Of a stretch of 64,000 bases of DNA, positions 8,047-15,417 are shown in pieces (position 1 is the stretch's first letter; every line of letters starts with the position of its first letter). Made by a program: the position numbers and the translations under genes. Origin of the DNA: Roseovarius atlanticus (lineage in GTDB: Bacteria; Pseudomonadota; Alphaproteobacteria; Rhodobacterales; Rhodobacteraceae); the NCBI RefSeq assembly GCF_001441615.1, contig NZ_LAXJ01000002.1, positions 124,001-188,000 on the forward strand. The letters run 5' to 3'. Under the pieces are notes generated by a model. The model was not told the DNA's origin and searched no databases. It worked only from the letters and a program-made list of their open reading frames with translations.

Positions 8047-8063
8047 GATATTACTCGCTACGA

Positions 8064-8098
8064 AAAGGAAAACCCCCAACGCTTCTGCGCCAGGGGTT
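8064..8098 (-). terminator. Rho-independent terminator-like hairpin
   Basis: On the plus strand AAACCCC and GGGGTTT flank a loop of about 15 bases. Read on the minus strand, the hairpin is followed by a T-rich stretch (TTTTCCTTTTCG). It would stop minus-strand transcription before the gene at 7780-8046. Confidence 0.45.
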
Positions 8099-8494
8099 TC
8101 GAGTTATGAAAGGAATTATAAAACACAATGTCAGTACTGGTTAATGCAGGTGATACACGTCAAAAAGGTTATAATACAAGTAAAGCAATTTATAAAAATG
8201 TAATACACATTATCTTACATCAGCTTACCGGTATTATAAAGTTACAAATTGAAACCTCCTGGTGCGAAAATGGTGCCCCTAAATCAACATTTCCGTTACT
8301 CTTTTAAGGTGTAATGGGGACAGCAGACTTGTTTGAGATTTGCTTTCTGTATTTTTCCAGGTGTTTTGACCGCAAGTTCCAATATGAAACTGCTTTCTAA
8401 TAGCCTTATTTTACTGGGGTCCGTACCATCCTGGTATGTTTGCCGGAGGCATGAGGTCCTTTTCAACATGAAGAATGGATACTTATGAGCAGAC

Positions 8495-8532
8495 AAAAAA
8501 GAAACCTCCAAGGGGTTAAGCCTAGAGGTTTC
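8495..8532 (-). terminator. Rho-independent terminator after the rep-like gene
   Basis: GAAACCTC (8501-8508) pairs with GAGGTTTC (8525-8532). On the minus strand the stem is followed by six T (complement of AAAAAA at 8495-8500). It lies about 75 bases past the stop of the minus-strand rep-like gene. Confidence 0.75.
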
Positions 8533-8608
8533 TAACACACAGAATTGACGTTTCAGCGTCCTCTCTTATATAGCGCACGGCAATCAAATAAGCAACCTTT
8601 TATAGCGG

Positions 8609-10165
8609 TCATATAATATATTCATCCAGGAAATCAGGGGGCTGGATACTGATGCTGTCCGGATCGATAGTTCCATCAGGTCTCTGTGTCATCGCAGCGC
8701 GATCTTGGCCGGAGAACCGCTTTCCGGTCTCCTTGAAGCGATTGTTGTTTAGCGGGTTCCAAGTCTCCCTCACGGCAATCTCGAACTCTTTCGGATCCAC
8801 TTTCTTGAGACCGCGATTATTCCAGACATGTTTCTCGAACCTAGAAAAGTCCGCAGCACTGCATGCCTCTTCGTCTTCGTGCAGGAACATGACCCAGTTC
8901 TGAAACACCGCACGCGCCGTGTCCTGGCCGAGCTCAAAACCCAGATCCTGGGCAAGGTTGATGAAGCGGTTAGCATCTACAAACATCTTTTCCGATGCCT
9001 TGAAGCGGAACATCAGTCTCGCGTTACCAGGTTTCGCTTTGTGAAAGTGACGACGCTGACCGGGCTTAACCCTCAATGAAATCCGGTCCTTCTTCTTAGG
9101 ATCGATCTCATCAATAGATACATGAACAGACATCACCTCGTCATAGATGTGCTGTCGTGCCGTCTCAAAGCGTTCGAGCACCTTGGAGCGCGGCATATGC
9201 TGACCGTATTCCTTCTTGGCCTGCATGAGCTCCGCGAGCTGGTCGAGATCGTATTCAGACACATGCCTCGGCAGACGAGAACGAAACAGCATGAAAGGCA
9301 GGATGCCGAGCGCATAGAGCGACTTAAGCTGGCCGACACTGAATAGGTCAACATGAATATATACGCACGGATAGAAGAGCTCATTCTGGAGCTTATGTGT
9401 CATCGTGAAGTAGTAATGCAGATGGTCTTCCTCGATCCTCTCAAAGAAGCGCAACTTCTCAGGCTCACGCCCATTCACGATGCCCGTCGCACATATGACC
9501 GGTTCGAGATCTCGCAGGGCATATACCGATTTCCGCAGCGCCCTGGCATTTGTCCCCAAGAAAAGCTTGAGCGCTTTCTTAGAGATCCTGACGGTGCGCT
9601 TCGCTTCTGTCGTAATCGCCTTGGTTTTGCTGCTGTAACCGGTGCCGAGAATCATATGCAGGATCTGCAACTCCGATCTTTTTATGTTCGCTGACATATC
9701 GAACAGAGATGCATTCAACGGGTATTCCGGGCTCTCGTATTCATCCTTCCCGGATAAGCTCCAGTTCTCGATACTTTGAGGAACCGCTTTGTGCGTGTGT
9801 TTGTGAGCTCTATATGACGGAAAGAAATAGGGTTCTTTTGTATCATCGTAAACGCGATGGTTCTGCTCGACGTTATACTGCCTCCACCAGACGCGGTTGG
9901 CATGTATTCCTACCTCTTCATGGTCGTCTTTCTGTATCCGGTAGTCTTCTGGAGATCTGGCGCTGGGCGATATCTCTCCCTCCTCAGGATCGCTCTCCTG
10001 GTCATTTGGAGCGTCGTCAGTGACGACATCGCACTCACCCTCATCAGGAGATCCGAAGGCCATCTCATATTCGTAATCTATGTAGTTATTTGTATAGCTG
10101 TCATAATCTTCATCGTCTTCATCGTATTCATCAAGAAAACTGTTTAAGTCTTTATAGTCCGTCAT
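8609..10165 (-). CDS. Putative replication initiator (RepB/Rep_3-like, winged helix)
   Basis: A 518-residue protein. The first 100 residues are very acidic and low in complexity. The central part (about 150-330) has the look of a plasmid initiator winged-helix pair: SELQILHMILGTGYSSK, ISKKALKLFLGTNARALRKS, a strand-rich FERIEEDHLHYYFTM, then VDLFSVGQLKSLYALGILPF. The tail is basic. The identification rests on this pattern and above all on context: directly upstream lies a gene-free kilobase with four 19-bp iterons in two pairs. It would bind the iterons to start replication of the excised element. No Rep motif is decisive, so another DNA-binding role remains possible. A terminator follows the gene. 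Confidence 0.6.
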   Translation of the reverse strand: MTDYKDLNSFLDEYDEDDEDYDSYTNNYIDYEYEMAFGSPDEGECDVVTDDAPNDQESDPEEGEISPSARSPEDYRIQKDDHEEVGIHANRVWWRQYNVEQNHRVYDDTKEPYFFPSYRAHKHTHKAVPQSIENWSLSGKDEYESPEYPLNASLFDMSANIKRSELQILHMILGTGYSSKTKAITTEAKRTVRISKKALKLFLGTNARALRKSVYALRDLEPVICATGIVNGREPEKLRFFERIEEDHLHYYFTMTHKLQNELFYPCVYIHVDLFSVGQLKSLYALGILPFMLFRSRLPRHVSEYDLDQLAELMQAKKEYGQHMPRSKVLERFETARQHIYDEVMSVHVSIDEIDPKKKDRISLRVKPGQRRHFHKAKPGNARLMFRFKASEKMFVDANRFINLAQDLGFELGQDTARAVFQNWVMFLHEDEEACSAADFSRFEKHVWNNRGLKKVDPKEFEIAVRETWNPLNNNRFKETGKRFSGQDRAAMTQRPDGTIDPDSISIQPPDFLDEYII

Positions 10166-10241
10166 AATGTATTCTTTCTGTGTGTGAGTGGTAGTTATGT
10201 TTTATCAACACAAAAAGCAACATCTAAATTAATATTATGAG

Positions 10242-10260
10242 CGGTAACTTTTAGGAAGAT
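10242..10260 (+). repeat. Iteron 1
   Basis: CGGTAACTTTTAGGAAGAT, first of four copies of CGGTAACTTNNNGGAAGRT. Starts 32 bp before iteron 2 and 293 bp before iteron 3. Confidence 0.7.
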
Positions 10261-10273
10261 CTGAACCCGATAC

Positions 10274-10292
10274 CGGTAACTTCCAGGAAGGT
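10274..10292 (+). repeat. Iteron 2
   Basis: CGGTAACTTCCAGGAAGGT, preceded by GATAC and followed by TATCTCTA, as in iteron 4. Confidence 0.7.
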
Positions 10293-10534
10293 TATCTCTA
10301 AAAACGTAGGTCGAACCTGCAAAATAAAAGCTATATACTCAAATAACACCATAGGTAAGAAACCGAGTCCGAGAAGGATCTTTAAGAATACAGATTCCGT
10401 AAAGGCCCGACAGGGCCGGTAGATAGTAAGCTTGCTATTGGCTTATATGGAATCGATTCCAAGAAGGTTCCTGCATGGAAAGCTTACCACCAGGGCGACA
10501 GCCCCAAGCCCGTCAGGTTACACGGCACTCATTG

Positions 10535-10553
10535 CGGTAACTTTTCGGAAGAT
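10535..10553 (+). repeat. Iteron 3
   Basis: CGGTAACTTTTCGGAAGAT, opening the second 293-bp unit. Confidence 0.7.
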
Positions 10554-10566
10554 ACTTAGGCGATAC

Positions 10567-10585
10567 CGGTAACTTTTCGGAAGAT
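10567..10585 (+). repeat. Iteron 4
   Basis: CGGTAACTTTTCGGAAGAT, identical to iteron 3 and 32 bp after it. Confidence 0.7.
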
Positions 10586-11199
10586 TATCTCTATAACCGT
10601 AGGTCCAAAGCCGGAAAGAAAAGCTATATACTCAAATAACACCATAGATAAGATACCGTTTCCATAACGGCTTGGTAGAGCCGGTAATAGTAAGCTTACT
10701 TGTAGGTTAATATGGAATCGATTCCATGAAGGCTTTGATGGGGAAGCTTACACCAGGGCGACAGCCTCAGACCCGCGAGGGTATACATGGCGGATCTTCT
10801 ACACGGTCGGGTTTTATGTTTAGAAGAAAGACCGGAGTGGGTTTCGTAAGCCCTGGTGCGTGTCGTGGCTGTAGACGGTCACAGATGATCAGATACGGCA
10901 GACGGTTTCTATAAGGCCGAAAGGCCGTTACAAGTAAGCTTACTATTACCAGTAGACGTGATGCAGAGACGACGGCAGATCGGTTGAGTAGCACTTTGAG
11001 AAAAGTCGTGCCGTAGAAGCACTGCAATACCCTTAGAGCTGCGATTATCGGTTTGGACGGTATATCACGCATCGAAGCGAGAAACGTCACTCTATGAGCG
11101 TTTAAAGCAACTGTCTTGCATATCCATCTATCAGGAACGGTCTTGTTGTGAATTGCAATATTACGACCATGTTTATCGGTAACAGTCGGAGTAAGTCAG

Positions 11200-11559
11200 A
11201 TGGAAGATACATTCACAGCGACAGTTTATAAGAACAAGCGCAGATCGAGTGACGATCATCCTGTTCTTTCTGGTTTCGTAAACCTTCCAGGTGAAAGATG
11301 TGCAATTCATGCCTGGCCGGACGATCATGGAGACGGTGAAGGATATTTGAAAGTATCTATTCGCAGCACATCACTGAATAAAGACACTCGTCTTGAGGGA
11401 CGGTTAATCGTCAGATCGAAGGAGAAGCAGACCGAGGCGGATCCGGATTTCACAGGGTTAATCGAAGATGATCTTCTGAGCATCGAGATGCATGGTCGGA
11501 TGATGGAAGCACCAGACGGTGAAAGCTTCATTAAGTTAGGTATAAACATTACCGAATAA
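11200..11559 (+). CDS. Hypothetical protein, 119 aa
   Basis: A 119-residue protein I do not recognise. It begins MEDTFTATVYKNKRR and shows alternating strand-like segments (HPVLSGFVNLPGERCAIHAW; GYLKVSIRS; LEGRLIVRS; LLSIEMHGRM), suggesting a small all-beta domain, perhaps an OB-like fold. No cysteine motif or membrane segment is present. SD GGAG lies 8 bases before the ATG, which supports expression. It follows the origin-like region and precedes an HTH gene on the same strand. A single-stranded DNA or replication accessory protein would fit the position but is speculation. Confidence 0.65.
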   Translation: MEDTFTATVYKNKRRSSDDHPVLSGFVNLPGERCAIHAWPDDHGDGEGYLKVSIRSTSLNKDTRLEGRLIVRSKEKQTEADPDFTGLIEDDLLSIEMHGRMMEAPDGESFIKLGINITE

Positions 11560-11628
11560 CGCTTCTTGCGTGTTGTGTTTCTCCAACCATGCTATATATA
11601 TAATACCGTATAACAAGGAGCATATATT

Positions 11629-11922
11629 ATGAATTACATTACAGATACTGAAGACAAGATCCGGACAATGAAAATAGCTGTGTCGAATGTTATTCGTCGA
11701 GCAATGAACAACAATAATCTATCTCAGAAAGAAACGTCGGATAAGTATGGAGTTAACCGCTCTGATCTGTGCCAGGTCGTGAATGGTAACGTTGACAACT
11801 TCTCGTTAACAAAGATTATAAGTTATGCGATGGTTATTGGTGTAGACGTCGAACTCCAGTTCCGTGAGAAGCTTTGCGAAAATACAATTAGGGTTATTGA
11901 TTTCGTCAATCAAGGAACGTAA
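11629..11922 (+). CDS. XRE-family HTH regulator
   Basis: A 97-residue protein. LSQKETSDKYGVNRSDLCQV (about 34-53), then NGNVDNFSLTKIISYAMVIGVDVELQF, matches the HTH domain found in HigA-like and phage XRE regulators, where the last strand region follows the helix bundle. TATATATAATACCG and AAGGAG just upstream give a good -10-like element and SD. No toxin gene adjoins it, so a toxin-antitoxin role is not supported. A terminator-like hairpin follows. Confidence 0.75.
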   Translation: MNYITDTEDKIRTMKIAVSNVIRRAMNNNNLSQKETSDKYGVNRSDLCQVVNGNVDNFSLTKIISYAMVIGVDVELQFREKLCENTIRVIDFVNQGT

Positions 11923-11971
11923 TTTATAATGGTAACCGGGTTTCTTCCTTTCCCGTTACACTGCTCCTTGA

Positions 11972-12004
11972 ACCCCTTGGATTAGCCTCCAGGGGGGCTT
12001 TTGG
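11972..12004 (+). terminator. Terminator-like hairpin after the XRE gene
   Basis: CCCCTTGGA pairs, with one bulged base, with TCCAGGGG across a loop TTAGCC. It is followed by GGCTTTT. It lies between the XRE gene and the lysis cassette. Confidence 0.45.
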
Positions 12005-12057
12005 CATTCGGGTGACATAAGGTTTATCTTACCAAGTCAAACACATATATAATCGTC

Positions 12058-12409
12058 ATGGGTATGGATAAGCAGTTCAAGAAGTTTTCACGCAAGCTCC
12101 GCGACGAATTCGAGTTCGCAGCAAGCATCAAATCTCGCCGGATACAAATTCTGGATTCATGCGGATAGGGATTCTTGGTTAAACGGTTTCTATACCAGAC
12201 GGCGTTCCGATGCCGTCCTGGTCTTCTGTGCTTTGGTCGTCATGTATACCCTGATCGAACGCCCTGACGCTGCGATCTCCGAAACCCTCATCACCGTTGC
12301 TTTCCTGATCGCCGCAGCTGTCCTCGGTTTCTACCGGGGGTTCGGGCATGCCGACCTGCGGGTCTTTAAGAGTGCAGAAAGGAGCAAGAATGCTGAGTAC
12401 CATAACTAA
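12058..12409 (+). pseudogene. Holin-like gene broken by a frameshift
   Basis: ATG 12058 opens MGMDKQFKKFSRKLRDEFEF and runs only to a TAG at 12166-12168. The next frame is open across the same region to TAA at 12407-12409 and carries the rest of a plausible small membrane protein. It reads GYKFWIHADRDSWLNGFYTR, then two hydrophobic stretches (AVLVFCALVVMYTLIE; ETLITVAFLIAAAVLGFY) and a short basic tail. It has no start codon of its own until mid-protein. A shift near 12130-12145 would join both parts into about 115 residues. Two short helices before a spanin gene fit a phage holin. Decay, sequencing error or recoding could explain the break. Confidence 0.5.
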
Positions 12410-12751
12410 GGTCCTGCCTGTGATCTTTTCTTGGAAGACACTGTACATCATTGTCGGTCTCGCCCTGGCCGGAGCGGTGACGCATTACGTCATGCTGTGA
12501 AATTCCAATGGCGACCTGAAGTCCGAAGTGTCCACCCTGGAGACGACTGTCGAAGAGAAGGATGCCGAGATGGTGCGTATGGAAAGGCACGCCAGGTCCT
12601 CATGACTGCGCTCAATGACCGCGAACGCGTCATCCGAGAGCTGGAAGAACAAGAATACATTACCCGGAAAGTGATAAACGATGCGAAGAATACAGATGAA
12701 GACAAGCCTGTCAGCGATCTCACTCATCGCTACATTGACAGCTTGCAGTGA
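12390..12751 (+). pseudogene. Rz-like inner-membrane spanin gene, broken (stop plus frameshift)
   Basis: ATG 12390 has an excellent SD (AAAGGAG). It opens MLSTITKVLPVIF, then the membrane helix TLYIIVGLALAGAVTHYVML, and is cut by TGA at 12498-12500. The same frame continues as a coiled-coil stretch (NSNGDLKSEVSTLETTVEEK) to TGA near 12601. The reading is then taken up in the -1 frame (KARQVLMTALNDRERVIREL) to TGA at 12749-12751. One helix plus a long coiled coil is the layout of Rz, the i-spanin that fuses membranes in phage lysis. It needs at least two corrections to be whole. The o-spanin gene is nested at its 3' end, the classic Rz/Rz1 arrangement. Confidence 0.65.
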
Positions 12752-12935
12752 GATGCCTGAGATCCAGGAACGTCCGAAGGTTCCTGAGTACCTTTTAATC
12801 TGTCCTGGCGAGCCCGTGCCTGTCGGGAACGAGACGGAGACGGAATTCCTGGAGTGGGTAGAAGATACCCGGCAGGCTGGTCAGCGCTGCCGGGTGAATT
12901 TGGATGCGGTCAGGAAGATCCTGGAGGAGTGTTAG
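12681..12935 (+). CDS. Rz1-like outer-membrane spanin lipoprotein
   Basis: An 84-residue protein with a lipoprotein signal: basic start MRRIQMK, hydrophobic SLSAISLIATLTA and lipobox cysteine (Cys22). After it come ERPKVPEYLLICPGEPVPVG and EFLEWVEDTRQAGQRCR, then VRKIL, matching Rz1-type o-spanins of alphaproteobacterial phages. O-spanins pair with Rz across the periplasm and disrupt the outer membrane in the last step of lysis. The gene starts inside the rz remnant in another frame. ATG 12681 follows GGAAAG at 9 bases; ATG 12696 is an alternative. It is intact although its partner is broken. Its stop overlaps that of the next minus-strand gene. Confidence 0.72.
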   Translation: MRRIQMKTSLSAISLIATLTACSEMPEIQERPKVPEYLLICPGEPVPVGNETETEFLEWVEDTRQAGQRCRVNLDAVRKILEEC

Positions 12936-13399
12936 TAATCGACTTCGATCTCGTAACCTTCTTCTTCCAGTGCTTCGATATCGAAGGGGCACACTTCCAT
13001 CAGATCCTCCTCGGTGATCGACTTTTCGATGCGATCCAGAATGCTTCCATATAGACCTCTGAAATCGTCCTCGTCTTCTTCACCATCTTCATCAAAGAGC
13101 TTCATCGCCCCAGCCAGCTCGGGCACATAGACGCTGGCTTTCTCAAGCATCTCTTCGATAGCGTTCTCATATGAGACTTCGTTCTCTGTGGGTTCGATCT
13201 CGATCTCGGCAACATCCCCCCTCTTTCTAAGTGTATAATAGAAGTCGAGCTCGACATCGCCCAGGCACTCGATACTCCAGACGATCTTATTATCATACTG
13301 ATTATCTTCCTCATGGAAGTAGATGTCACCCAGGCCTTTATTGACCTTTCTCTTCGCGATAATGCTATCAAGCTCCGCGAGTGTAATTTCTTTTCTCAT
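12932..13399 (-). CDS. Acidic hypothetical protein, 155 aa
   Basis: Not recognised. A 155-residue, strongly acidic protein (runs such as DEDGEEDEDDF and EEDLMEVCPFDIEALEEEG) with a strand-rich centre (IVWSIECLGDVELDFYYTL). No membrane segment, signal or known motif. The start ATG is preceded by AGAAAGGG within a 111-bp upstream sequence that is almost identical to that of the gene at 13601-14572, so the two are probably co-regulated though separately transcribed. Acidic, DNA-mimic-like composition is worth noting but not evidence of that role. Confidence 0.65.
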   Translation of the reverse strand: MRKEITLAELDSIIAKRKVNKGLGDIYFHEEDNQYDNKIVWSIECLGDVELDFYYTLRKRGDVAEIEIEPTENEVSYENAIEEMLEKASVYVPELAGAMKLFDEDGEEDEDDFRGLYGSILDRIEKSITEEDLMEVCPFDIEALEEEGYEIEVDY

Positions 13400-13507
13400 T
13401 GTGAAACCCTTTCTTTTTAACCGCTCACATTAAATACATGTGCAAAGTATCCAAAAACGCAACACCTATAAGCATTATTTCTCAAGTTGCTTTAATGTTT
13501 ATTTAAC
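13397..13507 (-). promoter_or_regulatory. Upstream regulatory region, copy A of a 111-bp duplication
   Basis: Aligned without gaps to 14570-14680, with most differences at the distal end. It contains the SD AAAGGG, TATTTAAT and the motif AGGTGTTGCGTTTTT (minus strand). It drives the minus-strand gene ending at 13399. Confidence 0.65.
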
Positions 13508-13543
13508 CCTTCACTTCACTGCCTGATTGCAACAAGCATAACC

Positions 13544-13577
13544 ATGAAAAAACCGACACTCTCACGAATGCCGGTTC
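13544..13577 (-). terminator. Terminator after the gene at 13601-14572
   Basis: AACCG (13551-13555) pairs with CGGTT (13572-13576), with a partly paired interior. On the minus strand TTTTTT follows directly. Confidence 0.6.
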
Positions 13578-13600
13578 TGTCTGATGTTATTCTGGTGACG

Positions 13601-14572
13601 CTAAGCGAACTCTGCATCCTGCTCAAGCCCGTGGATCCTCATCCATCTCGGCCTGATCTCGAACCCGAAGCCCTCTTCAATCAGGTTATTTATCAATCCC
13701 GTGAACTCTGATCGCGCATCTCGCGAACGTCCAGACGTGATAACAATATCTCCATCCCGGATTTTTGGTTCGCTGTGAACAAGTCCTTCGATAGCCTCGA
13801 TGGCATCGCTCATTGCCTTTCTTTCGACAGGTCCGGTCTTCAGTTCACCTGGATCCAATTCTTGTGTCGTGATTGAGTAAATGTCTTCAGATGAGATCTC
13901 GCACCCATCATCTCTAACAATATCGAACATGTCATCTGCATTGATCGAAAGATTAAAAAGCTCTTCTGCATCCCTGAATATCCTCTTTCCTTCACGCTCG
14001 AAGAACTCGATCTCAATCTCTATGAACCGAAGACCTTCAACACCCTCGATATAGACAGCATTGACGAATGTATCGGGTTCTCCTGTCGTCAGGGATTTAC
14101 GCGAGTACAGATACTCTACCCGCGCGATTCGCAGTACCGATCTGAATTCAGTTTCGGTGATAATCTTGACGTAACCTTGTGTCTTGGCTTCCTCGAAATC
14201 GTCGCGGACAGCGGTATCTTCGGAGACATCGACGGTTTCCACTCTCCCGTGTTCGTCGAGAAGCTTTTCCACCTCATTCGCAGCAATCTCTGATTCACGA
14301 TTCTTCCTGTACTCCGCGACTTCAGCACGCAGTCTTTCGGCATACTCATCACTCGCTGAACGTAGCGTACGGTATTTTTCCAGCTGTTCTTTTATTCTCT
14401 CGATACACATCTGCGCTGTGTTGCCATTCATGTTGTCAGCTTCATCAACCAGAAAAGTGAAGTCCTGGTCGATATGCTCCAAGAGTGAAGAGTAGACACC
14501 GCAAATATATGCCTTGTCTTCCAGGTTGATCTCAAGACTGCCGATTTTTACCGTGGTATTTTCCGTGGTCAT
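13601..14572 (-). CDS. Hypothetical protein, 323 aa
   Basis: Not recognised. The N-terminal 45 residues are strand-rich. A coiled-coil-like helix follows (about 60-105: IERIKEQLEKYRTLRSASDE, YAERLRAEVAEYRKNRE). The C-terminal part is strand-rich with several acidic segments (RFIEIEIEFFEREGKR; DGDIVITSGRSRDARSEF). No membrane segment or catalytic motif. It has its own upstream region (copy B of the 111-bp duplication) and its own terminator, so it is a single-gene transcription unit. Base composition is like the rest of the AT-richer left half of the element. Confidence 0.65.
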   Translation of the reverse strand: MTTENTTVKIGSLEINLEDKAYICGVYSSLLEHIDQDFTFLVDEADNMNGNTAQMCIERIKEQLEKYRTLRSASDEYAERLRAEVAEYRKNRESEIAANEVEKLLDEHGRVETVDVSEDTAVRDDFEEAKTQGYVKIITETEFRSVLRIARVEYLYSRKSLTTGEPDTFVNAVYIEGVEGLRFIEIEIEFFEREGKRIFRDAEELFNLSINADDMFDIVRDDGCEISSEDIYSITTQELDPGELKTGPVERKAMSDAIEAIEGLVHSEPKIRDGDIVITSGRSRDARSEFTGLINNLIEEGFGFEIRPRWMRIHGLEQDAEFA

Positions 14573-14680
14573 TGTGAAACCCTTTCTTTTTAACTGCTCA
14601 CATTAAATACATGTGCAAAGTATTTAAAAACGCAACACCTGTAAATGTTATTTCTTAATAGGCCCTAATGTTTATTTAAC
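14570..14680 (-). promoter_or_regulatory. Upstream regulatory region, copy B of a 111-bp duplication
   Basis: Near-copy of 13397-13507. A shorter related stretch (CAAGTATTCAGAAATACAAC, from about 16510) lies before the gene at 16009-16464, and a weaker one (AAAAAGCAACATCT, about 10212) before the rep-like gene. This suggests one shared promoter or operator type in the element. Confidence 0.65.
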
Positions 14681-14698
14681 TTTTATTTTGTTGTTATA

Positions 14699-14727
14699 TT
14701 GACACTATATATAACGCGTTATATAAC
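14699..14727 (+). promoter_or_regulatory. Strong sigma-70-like promoter with an 18-bp palindrome
   Basis: TTGACA (14699-14704), 17 bases, TATAAC (14722-14727). The spacer and -10 contain a perfect 18-bp palindrome TATATAACGCGTTATATA (14708-14725), placed as an operator would be. It drives the 23-residue gene at 14758. Confidence 0.75.
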
Positions 14728-14757
14728 ATTACCTACAAGCAATAAAGGAGACTTCTT

Positions 14758-14829
14758 ATGCAACTCATCGCCGCGATCTTTCTCTTCTGCCTGATGATGT
14801 CTTTCGCCAGCTGTATGGTTGGGGGCTAA
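14758..14829 (+). CDS. Very small lipoprotein-like peptide, 23 aa
   Basis: ATG 14758 with SD AAAGGAG, ending with TAA at 14827-14829. The product, MQLIAAIFLFCLMMSFASCM followed by VGG, is one hydrophobic segment ending in a lipobox-like FASC. It has its own strong promoter with a palindromic operator and its own terminator 35 bases later, so it is a complete micro-transcription unit despite its size. Size, hydrophobicity and isolation resemble small lysis lipoproteins, entericidin-like peptides or membrane toxins. None of these is shown. Confidence 0.6.
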   Translation: MQLIAAIFLFCLMMSFASCMVGG

Positions 14830-14863
14830 CATGTGCCGACGAGACAACCAGGACCGAATATGA

Positions 14864-14895
14864 AAAGCCCCCGGAGTTCGGGGGCTTTCTCTTTT
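14864..14895 (+). terminator. Rho-independent terminator
   Basis: AAAGCCCCC (14864-14872), 7-base loop, GGGGGCTTT (14880-14888), then CTCTTTT. Closes the 23-aa gene's transcript and lies just before the convergent minus-strand gene end at 14906. Confidence 0.85.
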
Positions 14896-14905
14896 ATGGC
14901 AACGC

Positions 14906-15373
14906 TCAGTATGCAGACGGTCGGAAGATAAGGTTCAACCCCAACACAATCTTCTCGCTTACCGTCATCCGGGAGAGGATATCCTTGGTATCGACCAGAT
15001 CGATAAGAGGGATCTTAGGCGCTGGGCGTTTTCGCTTCTTCTTGCCGAAGCTCTTAATGAAACCCGCAGTTGTCTTGTACGGCACGTCTTCGTCATGATC
15101 CTGCCGGTACTTATCGAGAATGTTCGGAAGCGATTTCGTCACGCTTTGCATGATCGCTTCATCTGACTTACGTTCGATATGACGCAGGACATCGATGTGC
15201 GAGTCGAACATGCTGCCTGATATCCGACGGCCTTCATATCCAATTGCTAGGATCACATCACGCCCATGCGCCCTGCCCTTATCCCGGCACCTGAGTGCTT
15301 TCTGGAGCGCCGCCAGGCAATACGGTTCATCGACAATGGCACGGTCTCTTACTTCTGCTCTGATAGTAAACAT
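14906..15373 (-). CDS. Hypothetical protein, 155 aa
   Basis: Not recognised. The N-terminal half is mixed alpha/beta (MFTIRAEVRDRAIVDEPYCL; GRDVILAIGYEGRR). A helical middle and a basic patch follow (KSFGKKKRKRPAPKIPLIDL), then a helical tail. Net basic, unlike its acidic neighbours, which would suit nucleic-acid binding. ATG 15373 has AGGGTA just upstream. A 44-base gap with a GC-rich hairpin (15399-15414, CTGCCC-CGAG-GGGCAG) separates it from the upstream gene, so they may share a transcript with attenuation between them. Confidence 0.6.
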   Translation of the reverse strand: MFTIRAEVRDRAIVDEPYCLAALQKALRCRDKGRAHGRDVILAIGYEGRRISGSMFDSHIDVLRHIERKSDEAIMQSVTKSLPNILDKYRQDHDEDVPYKTTAGFIKSFGKKKRKRPAPKIPLIDLVDTKDILSRMTVSEKIVLGLNLIFRPSAY

Positions 15374-15417
15374 TACCCTGTTTCTTTTTACTGGTTACCT
15401 GCCCCGAGGGGCAGCGA

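Larger units (their letters stand above)
8047..8608. other. Intergenic region, AT-rich, no gene
   Basis: Between the small phage-type gene and the rep-like gene I see only two hairpins with the character of terminators (8064-8098 and 8495-8532). The 400 bases between them are AT-rich, with many stops in all frames, and show no RNA gene I can identify. Confidence 0.5.
10166..11199. other. Origin-like non-coding region with iterons and a 293-bp tandem duplication
   Basis: A kilobase without a credible gene, next to the rep-like gene. Two imperfect units about 293 bp apart each contain a pair of iterons 32 bp apart, a shared 28-bp block (10326-10353; 10619-10646), a TAGTAAGCTT block, the palindrome TGGAATCGATTCCA (10448-10461; 10713-10726) and AAGCTTAC followed by CCAGGGCGACAGCC. 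After the second unit come GGCCGAAAGGCC (10917-10928) and another AGTAAGCTTACT. The layout fits a plasmid origin with copy-control sites; some of the blocks could also encode structured RNA. Confidence 0.65.

Noticed and set aside
7934-8203. An 89-codon plus-strand frame
   Set aside because: It has no good ribosome site, crosses a terminator-like hairpin, and overlaps a minus-strand frame with a recognisable phage-type pattern.
10726-11090. Short open frames on either strand in the origin-like region
   Set aside because: They run through repeated and palindromic blocks, differ between the duplicated units, and have no convincing start sites.
12431-12751. A 106-codon frame as an independent gene
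   Set aside because: Its first half is an out-of-frame reading of the Rz membrane segment; only the second half is meaningful, as the displaced 3' part of the broken rz gene.
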